Positions 49,246-58,665 of a stretch of 64,000 nucleotides of DNA are shown piece by piece. A program made the translations under genes and the position numbers. Where the stretch lies: contig NZ_CVRB01000002.1 of NCBI RefSeq assembly GCF_001048695.1, positions 372,001 through 436,000 on the forward strand, given 5' to 3'. Source of the stretch: Neobacillus massiliamazoniensis (GTDB lineage: Bacteria > Bacillota > Bacilli > Bacillales > Cytobacillaceae). The notes below the pieces were generated by a model that made no database searches, was not told the origin of the DNA, and saw only the letters and a program-made list of their open reading frames with translations. Every line of letters starts with the position of its first letter. Position 1 is the first letter of the stretch.

Positions 49246-49446
49246 ACTGCTTTTTTTCAATTACTGAATTAGTGGCAGATAATCGTGTTCAGCTGGCGGA
49301 TAGCCACCCATACACCATCGAAAAGAACTTGTAACCATTTTCCAGTTTATTAAAATATATCCTTAACAGCTTCTTCATCTTTTCTTAACATTTGCAGCAT
49401 ATAATTGAATTGTGTAAAACAATACTAATTTTTGAGGAGGGTTAAA

Positions 49447-49629
49447 ATGTTTTTAAAAAAACTGGCTGAGAGGAAAGTGGTTACAATTGATTATGATACA
49501 AACGGCACCTTACAAACCTTTAAAGGACGTGTTCATAACCTTAACTTGCGTGAACAAATATTATCTTTAATAGATGACAAACAAAAGACTTACTCCTTTC
49601 GTTTATCGGGGATTAGAAAGGTTTATTAA
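49447..49629 (+). CDS. small beta-rich protein, unknown
   Basis: A 60-aa protein (MFLKKLAERKVVTIDYDTNGTLQTFKG...), opening at the ATG after GAGGAGGG rather than the earlier TTG-like codons. The predicted strands (VVTIDYD, QTFKGRVHNLN, QILSLIDD, YSFRLSGIRKV) suggest a small SH3- or Sm-like barrel, resembling YolD-type small proteins in style, but no family assignment is possible. A strong terminator follows at 49756. Confidence 0.6.
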   Translation: MFLKKLAERKVVTIDYDTNGTLQTFKGRVHNLNLREQILSLIDDKQKTYSFRLSGIRKVY

Positions 49630-49755
49630 CTTTCTTAAAACAATCCAACTGATGTATACTCCTAGAACCTTTCAAATTCCCCTTCGAAATTTTACTCCTC
49701 TTCAGGAATCTCAACTTAAAATACTTTTTGGGGCAAAAACAATATATACTTTAGG

Positions 49756-49786
49756 AATCGAGGATGAACTGTCCTCGATTTTTTAT
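49756..49786 (+). terminator. terminator hairpin
   Basis: AATCGAGGA and TCCTCGATT form a 9-bp stem followed by TTTTT, 127 nt past the small-protein gene. Confidence 0.8.
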
Positions 49787-49831
49787 GATAAGGTTGGTTG
49801 AGATTAAAGTAATATCGTTAACCTAATAGAG

Positions 49832-50115
49832 CTTATTGGCGACAAAAATATGAACAATAACGCCTAAAGTGGCGTCAATATACCTTATTAACGTCAAAAA
49901 CTGGTGCAACAACGCCTAAAGTAGCGTCAATAGCCCTTATTAACTTCAAAAACTGGAGCAACAACGTCTAAAGTGTCATCAATAGACCTTATTAACTTCA
50001 AAAACTAGAGCAACCACTCCTAGAGTGTTATCAATAGACCTCATTAACGTCAAAAGCTGGAACATGCTCAGCCAAAGTGTCGTCAATAACGCTTATTAAC
50101 GACAAAAATAGAGAC
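49832..50115. repeat. tandem array C: six units of 52 bp
   Basis: CTTATTAACGTCAAAA or a variant starts at 49832, 49884, 49936, 49988, 50040 and 50092: 52 bp each time. The inner units carry ACGCC-taaagt-GGCGT, a small hairpin that degrades towards the right end. The sequence is unrelated to arrays A, B and E. It lies between convergent genes (small protein, GNAT). Confidence 0.9.
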
Positions 50116-50200
50116 GCACCTTAATATCGTGGAAATTTTGGTTGGTATTCATATACTTGCCTTCTTTCCTAGAAATTTTATTTCCTTTTGTTTAAGCTCA

Positions 50201-50674
50201 CTACTCACCTGGGAGTAAATTTTTTTCAAACATCACCATATCCAATGCTCTGATTCCATTTTCATAAATAGGTCTTGGATAATTTTTAAAGAAATCCTTT
50301 TTAATTTCAACCATCCTGAATCCTACCTTTTGATAAAATGCTAAGTTAGCAATACTTGAATTAGCCGTACCGACAGTCATTTTATGAAATCCTTTAGTTT
50401 GATAGAAATTAAAAGCTTCTTTCACTACCAATTTCCCTAAGCCTCTTCCTTGATATTCTTCTACTATAGCAATATTCTTAAGCTTAACGATGTGGCTAGA
50501 ATGGAAAGTAAATAAAACTACCCCCACTTTTATTTCTTCATAGCAAATCGAAAACATCTCTCCATCATTTATATACTGCTTAACTACTTCATCACTTTCA
50601 TCTGCTAAAAGCAGATAATCCAAAAACATACTTCTTCTATCTTGGTCCACGGGTTCTAACGAAATGATATTCAC
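50201..50674 (-). CDS. GNAT family N-acetyltransferase
   Basis: A 157-aa GNAT with EEYQGRGLGKLVVKEAFNF (acetyl-CoA loop) and LAFYQKVGFRMVEIKKDFF (beta6 region). The substrate is unknown. GTG 50674 is chosen because TTGGAGG stands 5 nt before it; the longer frame upstream lies over a GGTGCCTGACACC repeat and has no site. It is 56 nt downstream of the DUF1835 gene. Confidence 0.85.
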   Translation of the reverse strand: MNIISLEPVDQDRRSMFLDYLLLADESDEVVKQYINDGEMFSICYEEIKVGVVLFTFHSSHIVKLKNIAIVEEYQGRGLGKLVVKEAFNFYQTKGFHKMTVGTANSSIANLAFYQKVGFRMVEIKKDFFKNYPRPIYENGIRALDMVMFEKNLLPGE

Positions 50675-50730
50675 AGGTACCTCCAACCTTTTTATTCGTA
50701 CAAAACTGGTGCCTGACACCAACGCAGCAG

Positions 50731-51852
50731 TTAATCACGTAGTTTCACACTATAGTGTCTCATTGACTTTGGAATCCCTTTTAATTCAAGAACTCCGTTG
50801 TAGATTAGATGCCTGAGTCGATATTCAAAATAGACGTCACCGACAATCTCGTCTATTTGGTGCAAGATTTCCCCAACCACTCTTCCGGCCCTAATGAAAT
50901 CCATGCTCTCCTGCTTTTGATGCGTCTGTTCAATCGTCTTTAAGATGAATGAATCATAATAGTCTTCAGGTACACTCGTAACTCTCCCTTTCTGCCATAC
51001 TCGAAGAACATCTTTTGCTTGGGCCAGGGATTCCCATTCTTTTTGATATTGAATTCGTTCCTGCTGCGATAGAGTTTTTTCCACGCTGATATGTTCAAAT
51101 AGAAGTTTTAACTGAGGTGGCCGAAGCATACTTGAGTGGAACATCGATTGTTTTGAATCATAAGGAGTCATCCAGTAATCAGCAAGGTCAGTCGTGTTGA
51201 TTACAGTGATTTCATTTGTTTTATCCTTTAATAGATAGAGGAACAAGCGGAGTCCTGTTTGTTCGTTCCCATTATTGGCAACCCAAATATAGATGGGAAG
51301 ATGGTCAGGAATATCTGCTATTTCTAAAAGCGTATTGGTAAATCTGTTTTCTAATTCATAATCATCCTGTTCAAAATTGATATTCTCATATAGCCATTCA
51401 TAACGGTAGGCTTGGCCGATTTTACTCTCAAGCTTCCAAATGGGGCCGATTGAAAAAGGGTCTTGAAATCCAATCACTTTCTTTGGCCTGTCTAAACCAA
51501 CTCTTAAAGAACCGACTGTGGAGGGGGATGAAACAAGATGAACAGTGGGGACTTCCATACCTCTATCCCTTTGGATAATATTCCGCCGGCTTTGTATTAG
51601 TTGATTTATTTTTCCAGCCATGAAATGGTATTGATCCCGTTGAAGAAAATAGCCTCGACCTACAAGGGCGACATGCGCTTCATGATTAAAGGTCTCAAAT
51701 TCATCCTCATTTTTAATCTCATAAGTCTGCCATTCTCCACGTTGGGACAAATCTGAAACTGTTAAATACTCTTCCCCTTCAATCTTATAAACGAAAACGA
51801 CGTTTGGCTCAGCGAAAAAATAAATAAAAGGATAATTGGTTTTTGTTTTCAT
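50731..51852 (-). CDS. DUF1835/DUF3658 domain protein
   Basis: A 373-aa protein. An N-terminal region of about 105 residues precedes DUF1835 (VHLVSSPSTVGSLRVGL, VIGFQDPFSIGPIWKLE, YIWVANNGNEQTGLRLFLYLL), and DUF3658 follows at the end (FEYRLRHLIYNGVLELKG). The family is common in Bacillus and of unknown role; it is predicted cytosolic. AATGAAGGAG supports ATG 51852 over two earlier in-frame codons. It forms a probable pair with the downstream GNAT. Confidence 0.8.
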   Translation of the reverse strand: MKTKTNYPFIYFFAEPNVVFVYKIEGEEYLTVSDLSQRGEWQTYEIKNEDEFETFNHEAHVALVGRGYFLQRDQYHFMAGKINQLIQSRRNIIQRDRGMEVPTVHLVSSPSTVGSLRVGLDRPKKVIGFQDPFSIGPIWKLESKIGQAYRYEWLYENINFEQDDYELENRFTNTLLEIADIPDHLPIYIWVANNGNEQTGLRLFLYLLKDKTNEITVINTTDLADYWMTPYDSKQSMFHSSMLRPPQLKLLFEHISVEKTLSQQERIQYQKEWESLAQAKDVLRVWQKGRVTSVPEDYYDSFILKTIEQTHQKQESMDFIRAGRVVGEILHQIDEIVGDVYFEYRLRHLIYNGVLELKGIPKSMRHYSVKLRD

Positions 51853-52184
51853 GGCACCCGCTCCTTCATTGATCATCTTATCTTTATTACCTCCATGATA
51901 AAACAAAAGGTTTATTTTTCCAATATAAAAAGAAACCCCGAATAATGGGATTTCATAAAATAATTAAAGAATATTCTAATTTGCCCTTGGAATGAATAAT
52001 CACTCAACCAATATCGACAGATACAAAACAAACCTTTGATGCTATTTCCCATTAAATATACAAAATCTTTACAATTTTTTAACAGCAGGTCAAGAAAAAA
52101 ATGTCCACACTTTAATACAATAAAGTAGAGATATTAATTGAAGGGATTGGATGAAGATTACGTCTACGGAAGGAGGAGATTTTT
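51853..52184. other. divergent promoter region
   Basis: It separates the DUF1835 gene (minus) from the glycosyltransferase gene (plus). I see no ORF, no repeat and no strong hairpin; it is AT-rich and should carry both promoters. The glycosyltransferase site is CGGAAGGAGGAG. Confidence 0.5.
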
Positions 52185-53327
52185 ATGAAAATTGCTATTT
52201 TCACTGATACTTTCCATCCTGACATTAATGGGGTTGCCCGAACGCTTAAACAGTTTACTAACTATTTAGATACTCAAAACATATCCTATAAAGTTTTTGC
52301 ACCAGATTCTTATGGAAACGAATATGTTTCCAACAATATCACCCGATTTAAAAGCTTCTCTTTTTTCTTGTATCCAGAATGTCGTCTAGCTTTTCCTAGC
52401 TTTTTTAAAATTAAAGCTGAATTACAAGATTTCTCTCCAGATATCATCCATGTCGCTACTCCATTTAACATCGGACTTTGCGGTATTTATTTAGCCAAAA
52501 AGTTAAACATACCGCTTGTCGGCTCCTATCACACCGATTTCGATTATTATTTAAAATTTTATAACCTCCAATTTCTTTCTCGTATCCTATGGAAATATAT
52601 GCATTGGTTCCATCGACCATTTAAAAAAATATTTGTCCCTTCTAATGAAACGCTTTTGCAGTTAAATCGCCAAGGCTTTGCGAATCTGAAAATTTGGTCT
52701 AGAGGTGTCGATTGCCAACTGTTTCATCCTTTTTATGATACAAAGACTGTTCGCGAGCAATACGGCTTATCAAAAAAGTACCTCCTTACCTATGTAGGCA
52801 GATTAGCACCTGAAAAAGATGTAAACACCCTCCTTGCTGTTGCAAAAACACTCCCTGCTGAGATCAATGAACAAATTGAATGGCTGATTATTGGTGACGG
52901 ACCACAAAGGGAGGAACTTCAAAACGGAGCCCCATTGAACATGTCTTTTACAGGATATTTAACCGGAGAACAATTGGCTAAAGTCTATGCAGCATCAGAC
53001 CTATTTATTTTTCCATCTCCTACTGAAACATTTGGAAATGTTGTTCTTGAAGCCCTTGCAAGTGGAACACCTGCTATTACTGTCAATTCTGGTGGTGTAA
53101 AGAGTATTATCTCAGTAGGGGTTACAGGCTATTTGTGTGAACCAGGAAACGTACAGGAGTTTGTACACTCCATTCTTCAGCTTTTAGAAAATGATAGTTT
53201 ACGGAAGCAAATGGGTCTTGAAGGAAGAAATTATGCTTTATCACAAACATGGGATCACATTTTTTCCAATTTACTCTGGCATTACACTGATGTAATCGAG
53301 GAACGAAAGATACAAAAATATGCATGA
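52185..53327 (+). CDS. GT4-family glycosyltransferase
   Basis: A 380-aa GT-B fold enzyme: FTDTFHPDINGVARTLKQF at the start, DIIHVATPFNIGLCGIYLAKKLNIPLVGSYHTDFDYY in the acceptor half, and LLTYVGRLAPEKDVNTLL, IGDGPQREEL, FIFPSPTETFGNVVLEALASGTPAI (EX7E) in the donor half. It is similar to diacylglycerol or phosphatidylinositol mannosyl/glucosyltransferases (MgtA-like), so it probably makes a membrane glycolipid. A hydrolase gene of the YfhP type follows 30 nt later, and the two look cotranscribed. Confidence 0.87.
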   Translation: MKIAIFTDTFHPDINGVARTLKQFTNYLDTQNISYKVFAPDSYGNEYVSNNITRFKSFSFFLYPECRLAFPSFFKIKAELQDFSPDIIHVATPFNIGLCGIYLAKKLNIPLVGSYHTDFDYYLKFYNLQFLSRILWKYMHWFHRPFKKIFVPSNETLLQLNRQGFANLKIWSRGVDCQLFHPFYDTKTVREQYGLSKKYLLTYVGRLAPEKDVNTLLAVAKTLPAEINEQIEWLIIGDGPQREELQNGAPLNMSFTGYLTGEQLAKVYAASDLFIFPSPTETFGNVVLEALASGTPAITVNSGGVKSIISVGVTGYLCEPGNVQEFVHSILQLLENDSLRKQMGLEGRNYALSQTWDHIFSNLLWHYTDVIEERKIQKYA

Positions 53328-53357
53328 GTGTTCAACAATCTATAAGGAGTGAACCGC

Positions 53358-54341
53358 TTGGATACATTTTCTCACATCATCATCGGAGTAGGTATAGGTG
53401 CTCTTGCTCAAATCGATCCCACAGTCACAGAAAGTAATGCACTATCACAAGCCGTCATTTTAAGTGCGGTAATTGGTTCAAACGCACCTGATTTTGACTT
53501 TATCTATCTGTTGAAAGGAAAGGGAAGCTATTTCCGGAATCACAGAAGCTGGTCACATTCTCTGCCTGCTCTTCCATTGCTAGGCATCGCTGTTTCTTGC
53601 TTGATCTACCCACTCTTTCCTAGCTCATCATTTCTTCATCTATTTTTATGGACACTATTAGCGGTGATTTTACATGTGGTTTTTGATTTATTCAATGTCC
53701 ACGGAACGCAAATCCTGCTGCCTTTTTCCCGAAAATGGATTGCCTTTGATTCGATCCCTTTACTTGATCCCTACATTCTGACGCTCCATTTTCTAGGGTT
53801 TGGTTTACTCCCCTTCTTTAAAGCTGGGGAAACCTTTCTAATCATTTATATATTCATATTTTTATATGTAGCAATTCGTACACTTTCAGCAATAGCAACA
53901 AAAAGGCACTTACAAAATCATTTCAGGAATGCAACCAGAATAAAACTAATCCCCCGAATGGCTATATTTAATTGGGATGTCATTATTGAGACACAGGAAG
54001 ATTTCTTGTTTGGCGTTTATTCGGAAAATAATCTTTCGATTGAACACACACTTCCAAAAAAAATCGACTTTCCCGTATTGGTTTCAGACAGTAGAAATGA
54101 TCCGTCCGTTTCCGACTTTCTTTCATGTACGACATATGCCTATCCATTTGTTCGTGTAAGGAAAAGCGGCTATTTCGTCTATTGGATGGATCTCCGTTTT
54201 CGCACTAATAAATTTTTCCCATACCTCGCCATCATGTTCATTTCCTCTGATTTCAAAAGCAAGAATAGCTATGTAGGAAAGATACACTCTTTAAAGGAAT
54301 ACAAAAAGGTGTTAAAAAACTTAAAGGATAGTTATCAATAA
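53358..54341 (+). CDS. membrane-bound metal-dependent hydrolase, YfhP-like
   Basis: A 327-aa protein. The N-terminal 190 residues have the YdjM/YfhP motif set (FSHIIIGVGIGALAQ, GSNAPDFDFIYLL, NHRSWSHSLPALPLLG, HVVFDLFNVHGTQILLPFS) with His and Asp metal ligands among four or five membrane helices. The last 130 residues are soluble. Bacillus YfhP is a membrane hydrolase. TTG 53358 is used, following AAGGAG at 8 nt, and gives the family's usual N-terminus; GTG 53349 in frame is less well placed. It is the second gene after the glycosyltransferase. Confidence 0.84.
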   Translation: MDTFSHIIIGVGIGALAQIDPTVTESNALSQAVILSAVIGSNAPDFDFIYLLKGKGSYFRNHRSWSHSLPALPLLGIAVSCLIYPLFPSSSFLHLFLWTLLAVILHVVFDLFNVHGTQILLPFSRKWIAFDSIPLLDPYILTLHFLGFGLLPFFKAGETFLIIYIFIFLYVAIRTLSAIATKRHLQNHFRNATRIKLIPRMAIFNWDVIIETQEDFLFGVYSENNLSIEHTLPKKIDFPVLVSDSRNDPSVSDFLSCTTYAYPFVRVRKSGYFVYWMDLRFRTNKFFPYLAIMFISSDFKSKNSYVGKIHSLKEYKKVLKNLKDSYQ

Positions 54342-54349
54342 AACTAAAA

Positions 54350-54418
54350 AAGGGATAAGGAACTCTGAAAACACACGTTCCTTATCCTTTAAGCAGGGAA
54401 CCACCCTGCTTATTTCTT
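54350..54418 (+). terminator. double terminator of the glycosyltransferase/YfhP unit
   Basis: GGATAAGGAAC with GTTCCTTATCC (11 bp), then AAGCAGGG with CCCTGCTT (8 bp) followed by ATTTCTTT, both right after the YfhP-like stop. Confidence 0.75.
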
Positions 54419-54718
54419 TCATCAAAAATATCGCCAACTAAATTATCAATATCACTTCTTTCTAGGCCTTTTTCTAGATTCTATATACCTTATCAATGTA
54501 ATTTTTTGGAGGGAAAAATTGACTATATTTTAGATTAAATAAAAAGATCCTCTATTTATTTGAAATTTAGAAGATCTTTAAGGTAATTGTTTCTTAAATT
54601 GGTTAATACTAAAATGGAATCTAAGGACGTATGGTACGGTTCACCGCACCTATGAAAGAGGCGGTTTTTACCGCTCCCCGGCACGTTAAAGCATTAGCAT
54701 ATAGGGGCTCAGACAAAA
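54419..54718. other. intergenic region with a minus-strand hairpin
   Basis: No gene is seen. On the minus strand GAGCGGT-aaaa-ACCGC followed by CTCTTTC near 54650-54675 may end the permease gene. AAAACCGCCT and GGTTCACCG words recur at 56874-56910 on the far side of that gene, partly inverted. Confidence 0.4.
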
Positions 54719-56095
54719 TTAATTGTTGATTCTATGCTGATAATTTAATATTTTTTCTTCTTTCTTCCTATATGAATACCAAGTAAATAATAGAATAAAC
54801 CATAGAGGTGTCAACAATAAGGCCGGACGTGTAGCATCAGCAAACAGCATAATAATGAGAATTATGGCAAACAGTATTAGGACTGCGTAATTAATAAATG
54901 GTGTTAATGGTGCTTTAAATTTTGATTTTGCTTCTAAGTCTGAACGTGTTTTCTTATATCTTAAATGACAAATCAGGATGACACTCCAAACCCAAATAAA
55001 ACAAATGGCACTAATGGTTGTCACGATTTCAAAAGCTTGTTCCGGAATAAGTTTGGTCAAAAGAGCTCCCACCGATAGGACAAGCGTGGATATCAATAAC
55101 GCGTTACCTGGGACATGATTTTTATTCAGTTTTGCAAAATTAGATGGCGCCTGGTCATTATTACTTAAATAAAAAAGGATGCGGCTTGTTGAAAACATTC
55201 CGCTATTACAAGCAGAAGCTGCTGAAGTTAATACGACAAAATTAATAATTCCTGCAGCAATCGGAATCCCGACTAGACTAAACGTTTTAACAAAAGGACT
55301 TTCTGCTGCATTTAATTCCGTCCATGGGTTAATACATAAAAGGACAAAAAGCGCACCAACGTAGAAAAATAGAATCCTTAAGGGAATTTTATTTATAGCC
55401 GATGGAATATTTTTTTCTGGATTGGATGTTTCCGCTGCCGATACACCTACTAATTCCACACCGACAAATGCAAATACAACCATTTGGAATGAAAGTAAGA
55501 AACCTGAGATTCCGTTTGGAAAAAGTCCTCCATGTTCCCAAAGATTTTTAATAGTAACAATACCTGAATCTGTCTTGAATCCCGTCACTAGCAAAATAAT
55601 CCCAATGACAATTAATACGAGAATAGTTATTACCTTTATTAAAGCAAACCAAAACTCCAATTCCCCAAAAATCTTTACAGTTAATAGATTTAGTCCTAGT
55701 AAAATGATCAAACAGACGATTGCAGGTATCCATTGTGGAATATGAAACCAATATTGTACGTAAACACCAACAGCAATCACATCACCCATTGCAGTCATAA
55801 TCCAACAAAACCAATATGTCCATCCGGTTACAAACGCTAAGCGAGGTCCAAGATAGTCTTCAGCAATGTCTGTAATAGATTGATAACCTGCTTTAGACAA
55901 CAGGAGTTCTCCAAGTGCCCTCATAACAAAAAAAATGGCGATACCTACGATTAAATAAGCAAGAATGATGGATGGGCCTGCCAGTTGTATGGCTTTACCG
56001 GATCCTAAGAATAGTCCGGTACCAATGGTGCCGCCAATTGCGATTAGTTGGACATGCCGATTTGATAAATCCCTCTTTAATTCTTGTTGTGCCAA
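54719..56095 (-). CDS. amino acid permease, CycA (D-serine/D-alanine/glycine) type
   Basis: A 458-aa APC transporter with 12 helices: LSNRHVQLIAIGGTIGTGLFLGSG, GELLLSKAGYQSITDIAEDYLGP, TGWTYWFCWIMTAMGDVIAV, FGELEFWFALIKV and FAFVGVELVGVSAAETSNPEK. It follows the CycA line of glycine/D-alanine/D-serine:H+ symporters almost throughout. TTG 56095 is preceded by GGGGGAG. A glycine riboswitch with its own terminator lies upstream on the same strand, which supports glycine as substrate, although a 385-bp folded insert separates the two. Confidence 0.86.
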   Translation of the reverse strand: MAQQELKRDLSNRHVQLIAIGGTIGTGLFLGSGKAIQLAGPSIILAYLIVGIAIFFVMRALGELLLSKAGYQSITDIAEDYLGPRLAFVTGWTYWFCWIMTAMGDVIAVGVYVQYWFHIPQWIPAIVCLIILLGLNLLTVKIFGELEFWFALIKVITILVLIVIGIILLVTGFKTDSGIVTIKNLWEHGGLFPNGISGFLLSFQMVVFAFVGVELVGVSAAETSNPEKNIPSAINKIPLRILFFYVGALFVLLCINPWTELNAAESPFVKTFSLVGIPIAAGIINFVVLTSAASACNSGMFSTSRILFYLSNNDQAPSNFAKLNKNHVPGNALLISTLVLSVGALLTKLIPEQAFEIVTTISAICFIWVWSVILICHLRYKKTRSDLEAKSKFKAPLTPFINYAVLILFAIILIIMLFADATRPALLLTPLWFILLFTWYSYRKKEEKILNYQHRINN

Positions 56096-56137
56096 TCCTA
56101 ACTCCCCCTAAAATTAATTAGTGCTATACAACGAGCA

Positions 56138-56522
56138 ATAAAGTGAACTTCCATCAGTGGGGTTTTCTTCATCCCCCACTGATGGTTAGTCCCGTTCTAC
56201 TATCTCTAATATCAAGGCTAACGCCTTGATAAAGAGATAGTACGAACCCGATTGGTTCAACTAGGCCGCTGAAGGACGCAGCGGCAAGTTTCACTGTATC
56301 TCACCAATCGGGCTTTTACTACAAAAAGCGAAAGGCGTTTGCTCAGGGGCGACCAGCATAAGGCGAAGTCATGGTGAGGCGCTCTTTGCCTCAACATGAC
56401 TTTGACTTATGACTCGAGCCCCTAACGCCTGCAGCTAGATTAGGCAATGATCCCCCACCTATCTTCCTCACTTCTCTCTCAATCTTGAGGTGGGGGTCTT
56501 ACTGCCCGTTAATGCGGGATAA
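56138..56522. other. 385-bp highly structured RNA-like insert
   Basis: No ORF. Long inverted repeats succeed each other: CCATCAGTGGGG/CCCCACTGATGG (56151-56185), TACTATCTCT/AGAGATAGTA with an inner CAAGGC/GCCTTG, CCCGATTGGT/ACCAATCGGG (56247-56312) around GCCGCTG/CAGCGGC, a rod from AGGCGTT to AACGCCT (56333-56430) with inner AGGGGC, CATAAG, AGTCATG and TGAGGC pairs, CCCCCACCT/AGGTGGGGG (56452-56496) and CCCG/CGGG. On the minus strand both ends lie at TTAT (TTTAT at 56138-56142; CTTAT at the other). It is GC-richer than its surroundings. It is either a non-coding RNA or a mobile repeat. Confidence 0.75.
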
Positions 56523-56533
56523 GTTAAACCAAT

Positions 56534-56735
56534 AAAAAAAGAGATTGGATATCCTCCAATCTCTTTTCCATAAGAATAATAAATAATATTTTTTATGCTA
56601 AATATTATCAGCACAACAAATAAATATTCAGTACTCTTCTGTCCTTTTGCCTGAGATTGTGAACCCTTCGGCGCCGCAAAATTCTTGCGTTCTCTCCAGA
56701 AGCTGCTCCTGCTATAGTGTGATCCATAGCAATCA
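56534..56735 (-). ncRNA. singlet glycine riboswitch with terminator
   Basis: On the minus strand the aptamer core reads CTGGAGAGA, then a short P2 stem, GCGCCGAAGG, ATCTCAGGCAAAAGGACAGA: the conserved glycine riboswitch core. There is one aptamer only. A small 5' hairpin (GCTAT/ATAGC) resembles the ghost aptamer of type-2 singlets, which usually switch transport genes off. AAAAGAGATTGGA and TCCAATCTCTTTT then form the terminator at 56534-56567, followed by seven T. The downstream gene in this direction is the CycA-type permease. Confidence 0.9.
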
Positions 56736-57117
56736 TAGCTTGCTAATTATTAATTTTATTAACTATTGCTAATTATTTTTTAATTCTAGTATTAGTTAAA
56801 TACTTTGTCAACATAAATAAAATCTATTCAAACCGCTCATTCAGAGGAAATTTTACTATTATCCAATAAAAAACCGCCTTTATTTATGGTAAGGTTCACC
56901 GTAACTAATCTAAATGAGATTTTATTATTTAACAATGTTTAGTCTTTTAGTAGTAAGTAAAAGTACCTACATAATTACTATGAAATTGAATGATGAAAAA
57001 CTATAGTTAGGTATTTTATCTCATTATTTAAAATTTTCAGATTAAAGGTCCAAATAATAGATTGAATAGCTTATAATTAAATTGTTTAAATTTTACAGAT
57101 AATAAGGGGGAAATTAA
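56736..57117. other. divergent upstream region of riboswitch and subtilase
   Basis: AT-rich. It must carry the riboswitch promoter (minus) and the subtilase promoter (plus). AAAACCGCC...GGTTCACCG near 56874 echoes the sequence at 54640-54680. No ORF is seen. Confidence 0.4.
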
Positions 57118-58584
57118 ATGAAGAAGAAACTAGCAGTTCTATCTATTTGTTCGGCTCTATCATTTTCTTTACTAGTTGGGATCCCAACAAATAAAACAAA
57201 GGCTGCACCTGAAAAGGAGCATTATGTATTAGCGTATAAAGGGAAATTACCTGGTAATTTCTCAGAAACAATCTCTAAGGCAGGAGGGGCTGTTGAAAGA
57301 GTTATACCTGAAATCGGGATTATTGAGGTAGCTTCAGCAGATCCAACCTTCCTTTCAAATGTGAAACAAGATACAAGCATTCAATCGGCTGAAAGAGAAC
57401 TTGAAGCATACTTAGAAACTGATCCGGATGACGCCGTGAATTTTACTCCTGGTACCCCAAATGGGCAGAAAGTCACTTTGGATTCAAACGAAGCAAGCTA
57501 TTGGGATAAACAATGGGACATGCAGCGTTTAACACATGAAGGTGATTCTTATAAGTTAAATAAAGGTAATCATAATACGGTTGTAGCAGTTATTGATACA
57601 GGAATTGACTTTAGCCATCCAGATTTAAAGGATAATGTCGATTTCGCGGGTTCGAAAACCTTCGTACCGGGCACAAAAGATGCTTGGGATCAAAAGGGCC
57701 ACGGTACACATGTCGCTGGATCCATTGCAGCTAATGGGAAGGTTAAGGGTGTAGGTCCAGATTTAACGGTCAGAGCATACCGTGTTTTTGGAGCAACCGG
57801 AGGAGCACAACAATCATGGATTACCGATGCCATTGTAGCAGCAGCAAACGATGGGGTAGCAGTGATTAATATGTCCATCGGGGGCTGGCGTTGGATGGCT
57901 AATAACCTAGATGAGAAAGGTAATTCAGCTTCAATGGTAGCCTATCACCGTGCCATTCAGTATGCAATCCAAAAAGGAGTTACAGTTGTGGTGTCTGCTG
58001 GTAATGACTCAAAAAACCTGAGTGATTTACATGATATGCAGGCATATTGGAAGGCAACTTACGGTATAGACATTAAAGGTCCATCTCGTGTCGTACCAGC
58101 CCAAATTCCAGGGGTGATTACTGTATCTTCCTCAAATGACTGGTCTGATAAGAGCATTGCCTTCTACTCTAATTACGGAAATGCCATCGACGTTGCCGGT
58201 CCTGGTGGGGATAATGGTCCATTATATGATAGTTTATATCGTCAGAACCCAGACGGAAACTATTTAGATAAACGTGATTACACTTATCGAACATTGTCTA
58301 CTTACCCTACTTATCCGGTTGCAGGTGGGAATGCAACTACGCAGTTCAGTGACGGACAATGGCATGGCTATTCCTATTTACATGGAACTTCCATGGCAGC
58401 ACCGAAAGTCGCTGGTATCGCTGGAGTGATTAAATCCGCTCACCCTGAGTATAATCCTTCCCAAGTGGCAGCCGCCATCAGACAAAGTGCTATTGATTTT
58501 GGTAAAGTCGGGGTAGATCCACTATACGGGTCAGGCGAAGCCAACATTTATAACTTCTTATCAAAGGATAAATCTAAAAAATAA
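57118..58584 (+). CDS. secreted subtilisin-like serine protease (S8)
   Basis: A 488-aa preproprotein. Residues 1-30 are a Sec signal (cleavage after TKA). The propeptide ends near residue 120. The S8 catalytic domain has Asp in VIDTGIDFSHPDL, His in GHGTHVAGSIAANG, the oxyanion Asn in SAGNDS and Ser in HGTSMAAPKVAG. It cleaves proteins outside the cell. AATAAGGGGG precedes the ATG. There is no C-terminal anchor, and two hairpins end the gene. Confidence 0.93.
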   Translation: MKKKLAVLSICSALSFSLLVGIPTNKTKAAPEKEHYVLAYKGKLPGNFSETISKAGGAVERVIPEIGIIEVASADPTFLSNVKQDTSIQSAERELEAYLETDPDDAVNFTPGTPNGQKVTLDSNEASYWDKQWDMQRLTHEGDSYKLNKGNHNTVVAVIDTGIDFSHPDLKDNVDFAGSKTFVPGTKDAWDQKGHGTHVAGSIAANGKVKGVGPDLTVRAYRVFGATGGAQQSWITDAIVAAANDGVAVINMSIGGWRWMANNLDEKGNSASMVAYHRAIQYAIQKGVTVVVSAGNDSKNLSDLHDMQAYWKATYGIDIKGPSRVVPAQIPGVITVSSSNDWSDKSIAFYSNYGNAIDVAGPGGDNGPLYDSLYRQNPDGNYLDKRDYTYRTLSTYPTYPVAGGNATTQFSDGQWHGYSYLHGTSMAAPKVAGIAGVIKSAHPEYNPSQVAAAIRQSAIDFGKVGVDPLYGSGEANIYNFLSKDKSKK

Positions 58585-58626
58585 TAGTTAGGCCGCTGAG
58601 TATAAACTCAGCGGTCAGATTGTAGA

Positions 58627-58665
58627 CAAAAGGCAGCCGAATGAGTTCATTCGGCTGCCTTTTTG
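58627..58665 (+). terminator. terminator of the subtilase gene
   Basis: AAAAGGCAGCCGAATGA and TCATTCGGCTGCCTTTT form a 17-bp perfect stem followed by T; a smaller CCGCTGAG/CTCAGCGG hairpin lies just before. Confidence 0.9.

Noticed and set aside
49574..49801. 75-codon plus-strand ORF overlapping the small protein gene
   Set aside because: It starts inside the supported gene, has no ribosome site and runs through the terminator.
56138..56522. Naming the folded insert as an IscB/TnpB-associated RNA
   Set aside because: The shape and TTAT-like ends recall such elements, but I cannot match the sequence to a known family and no nuclease gene is near, so no name is given.
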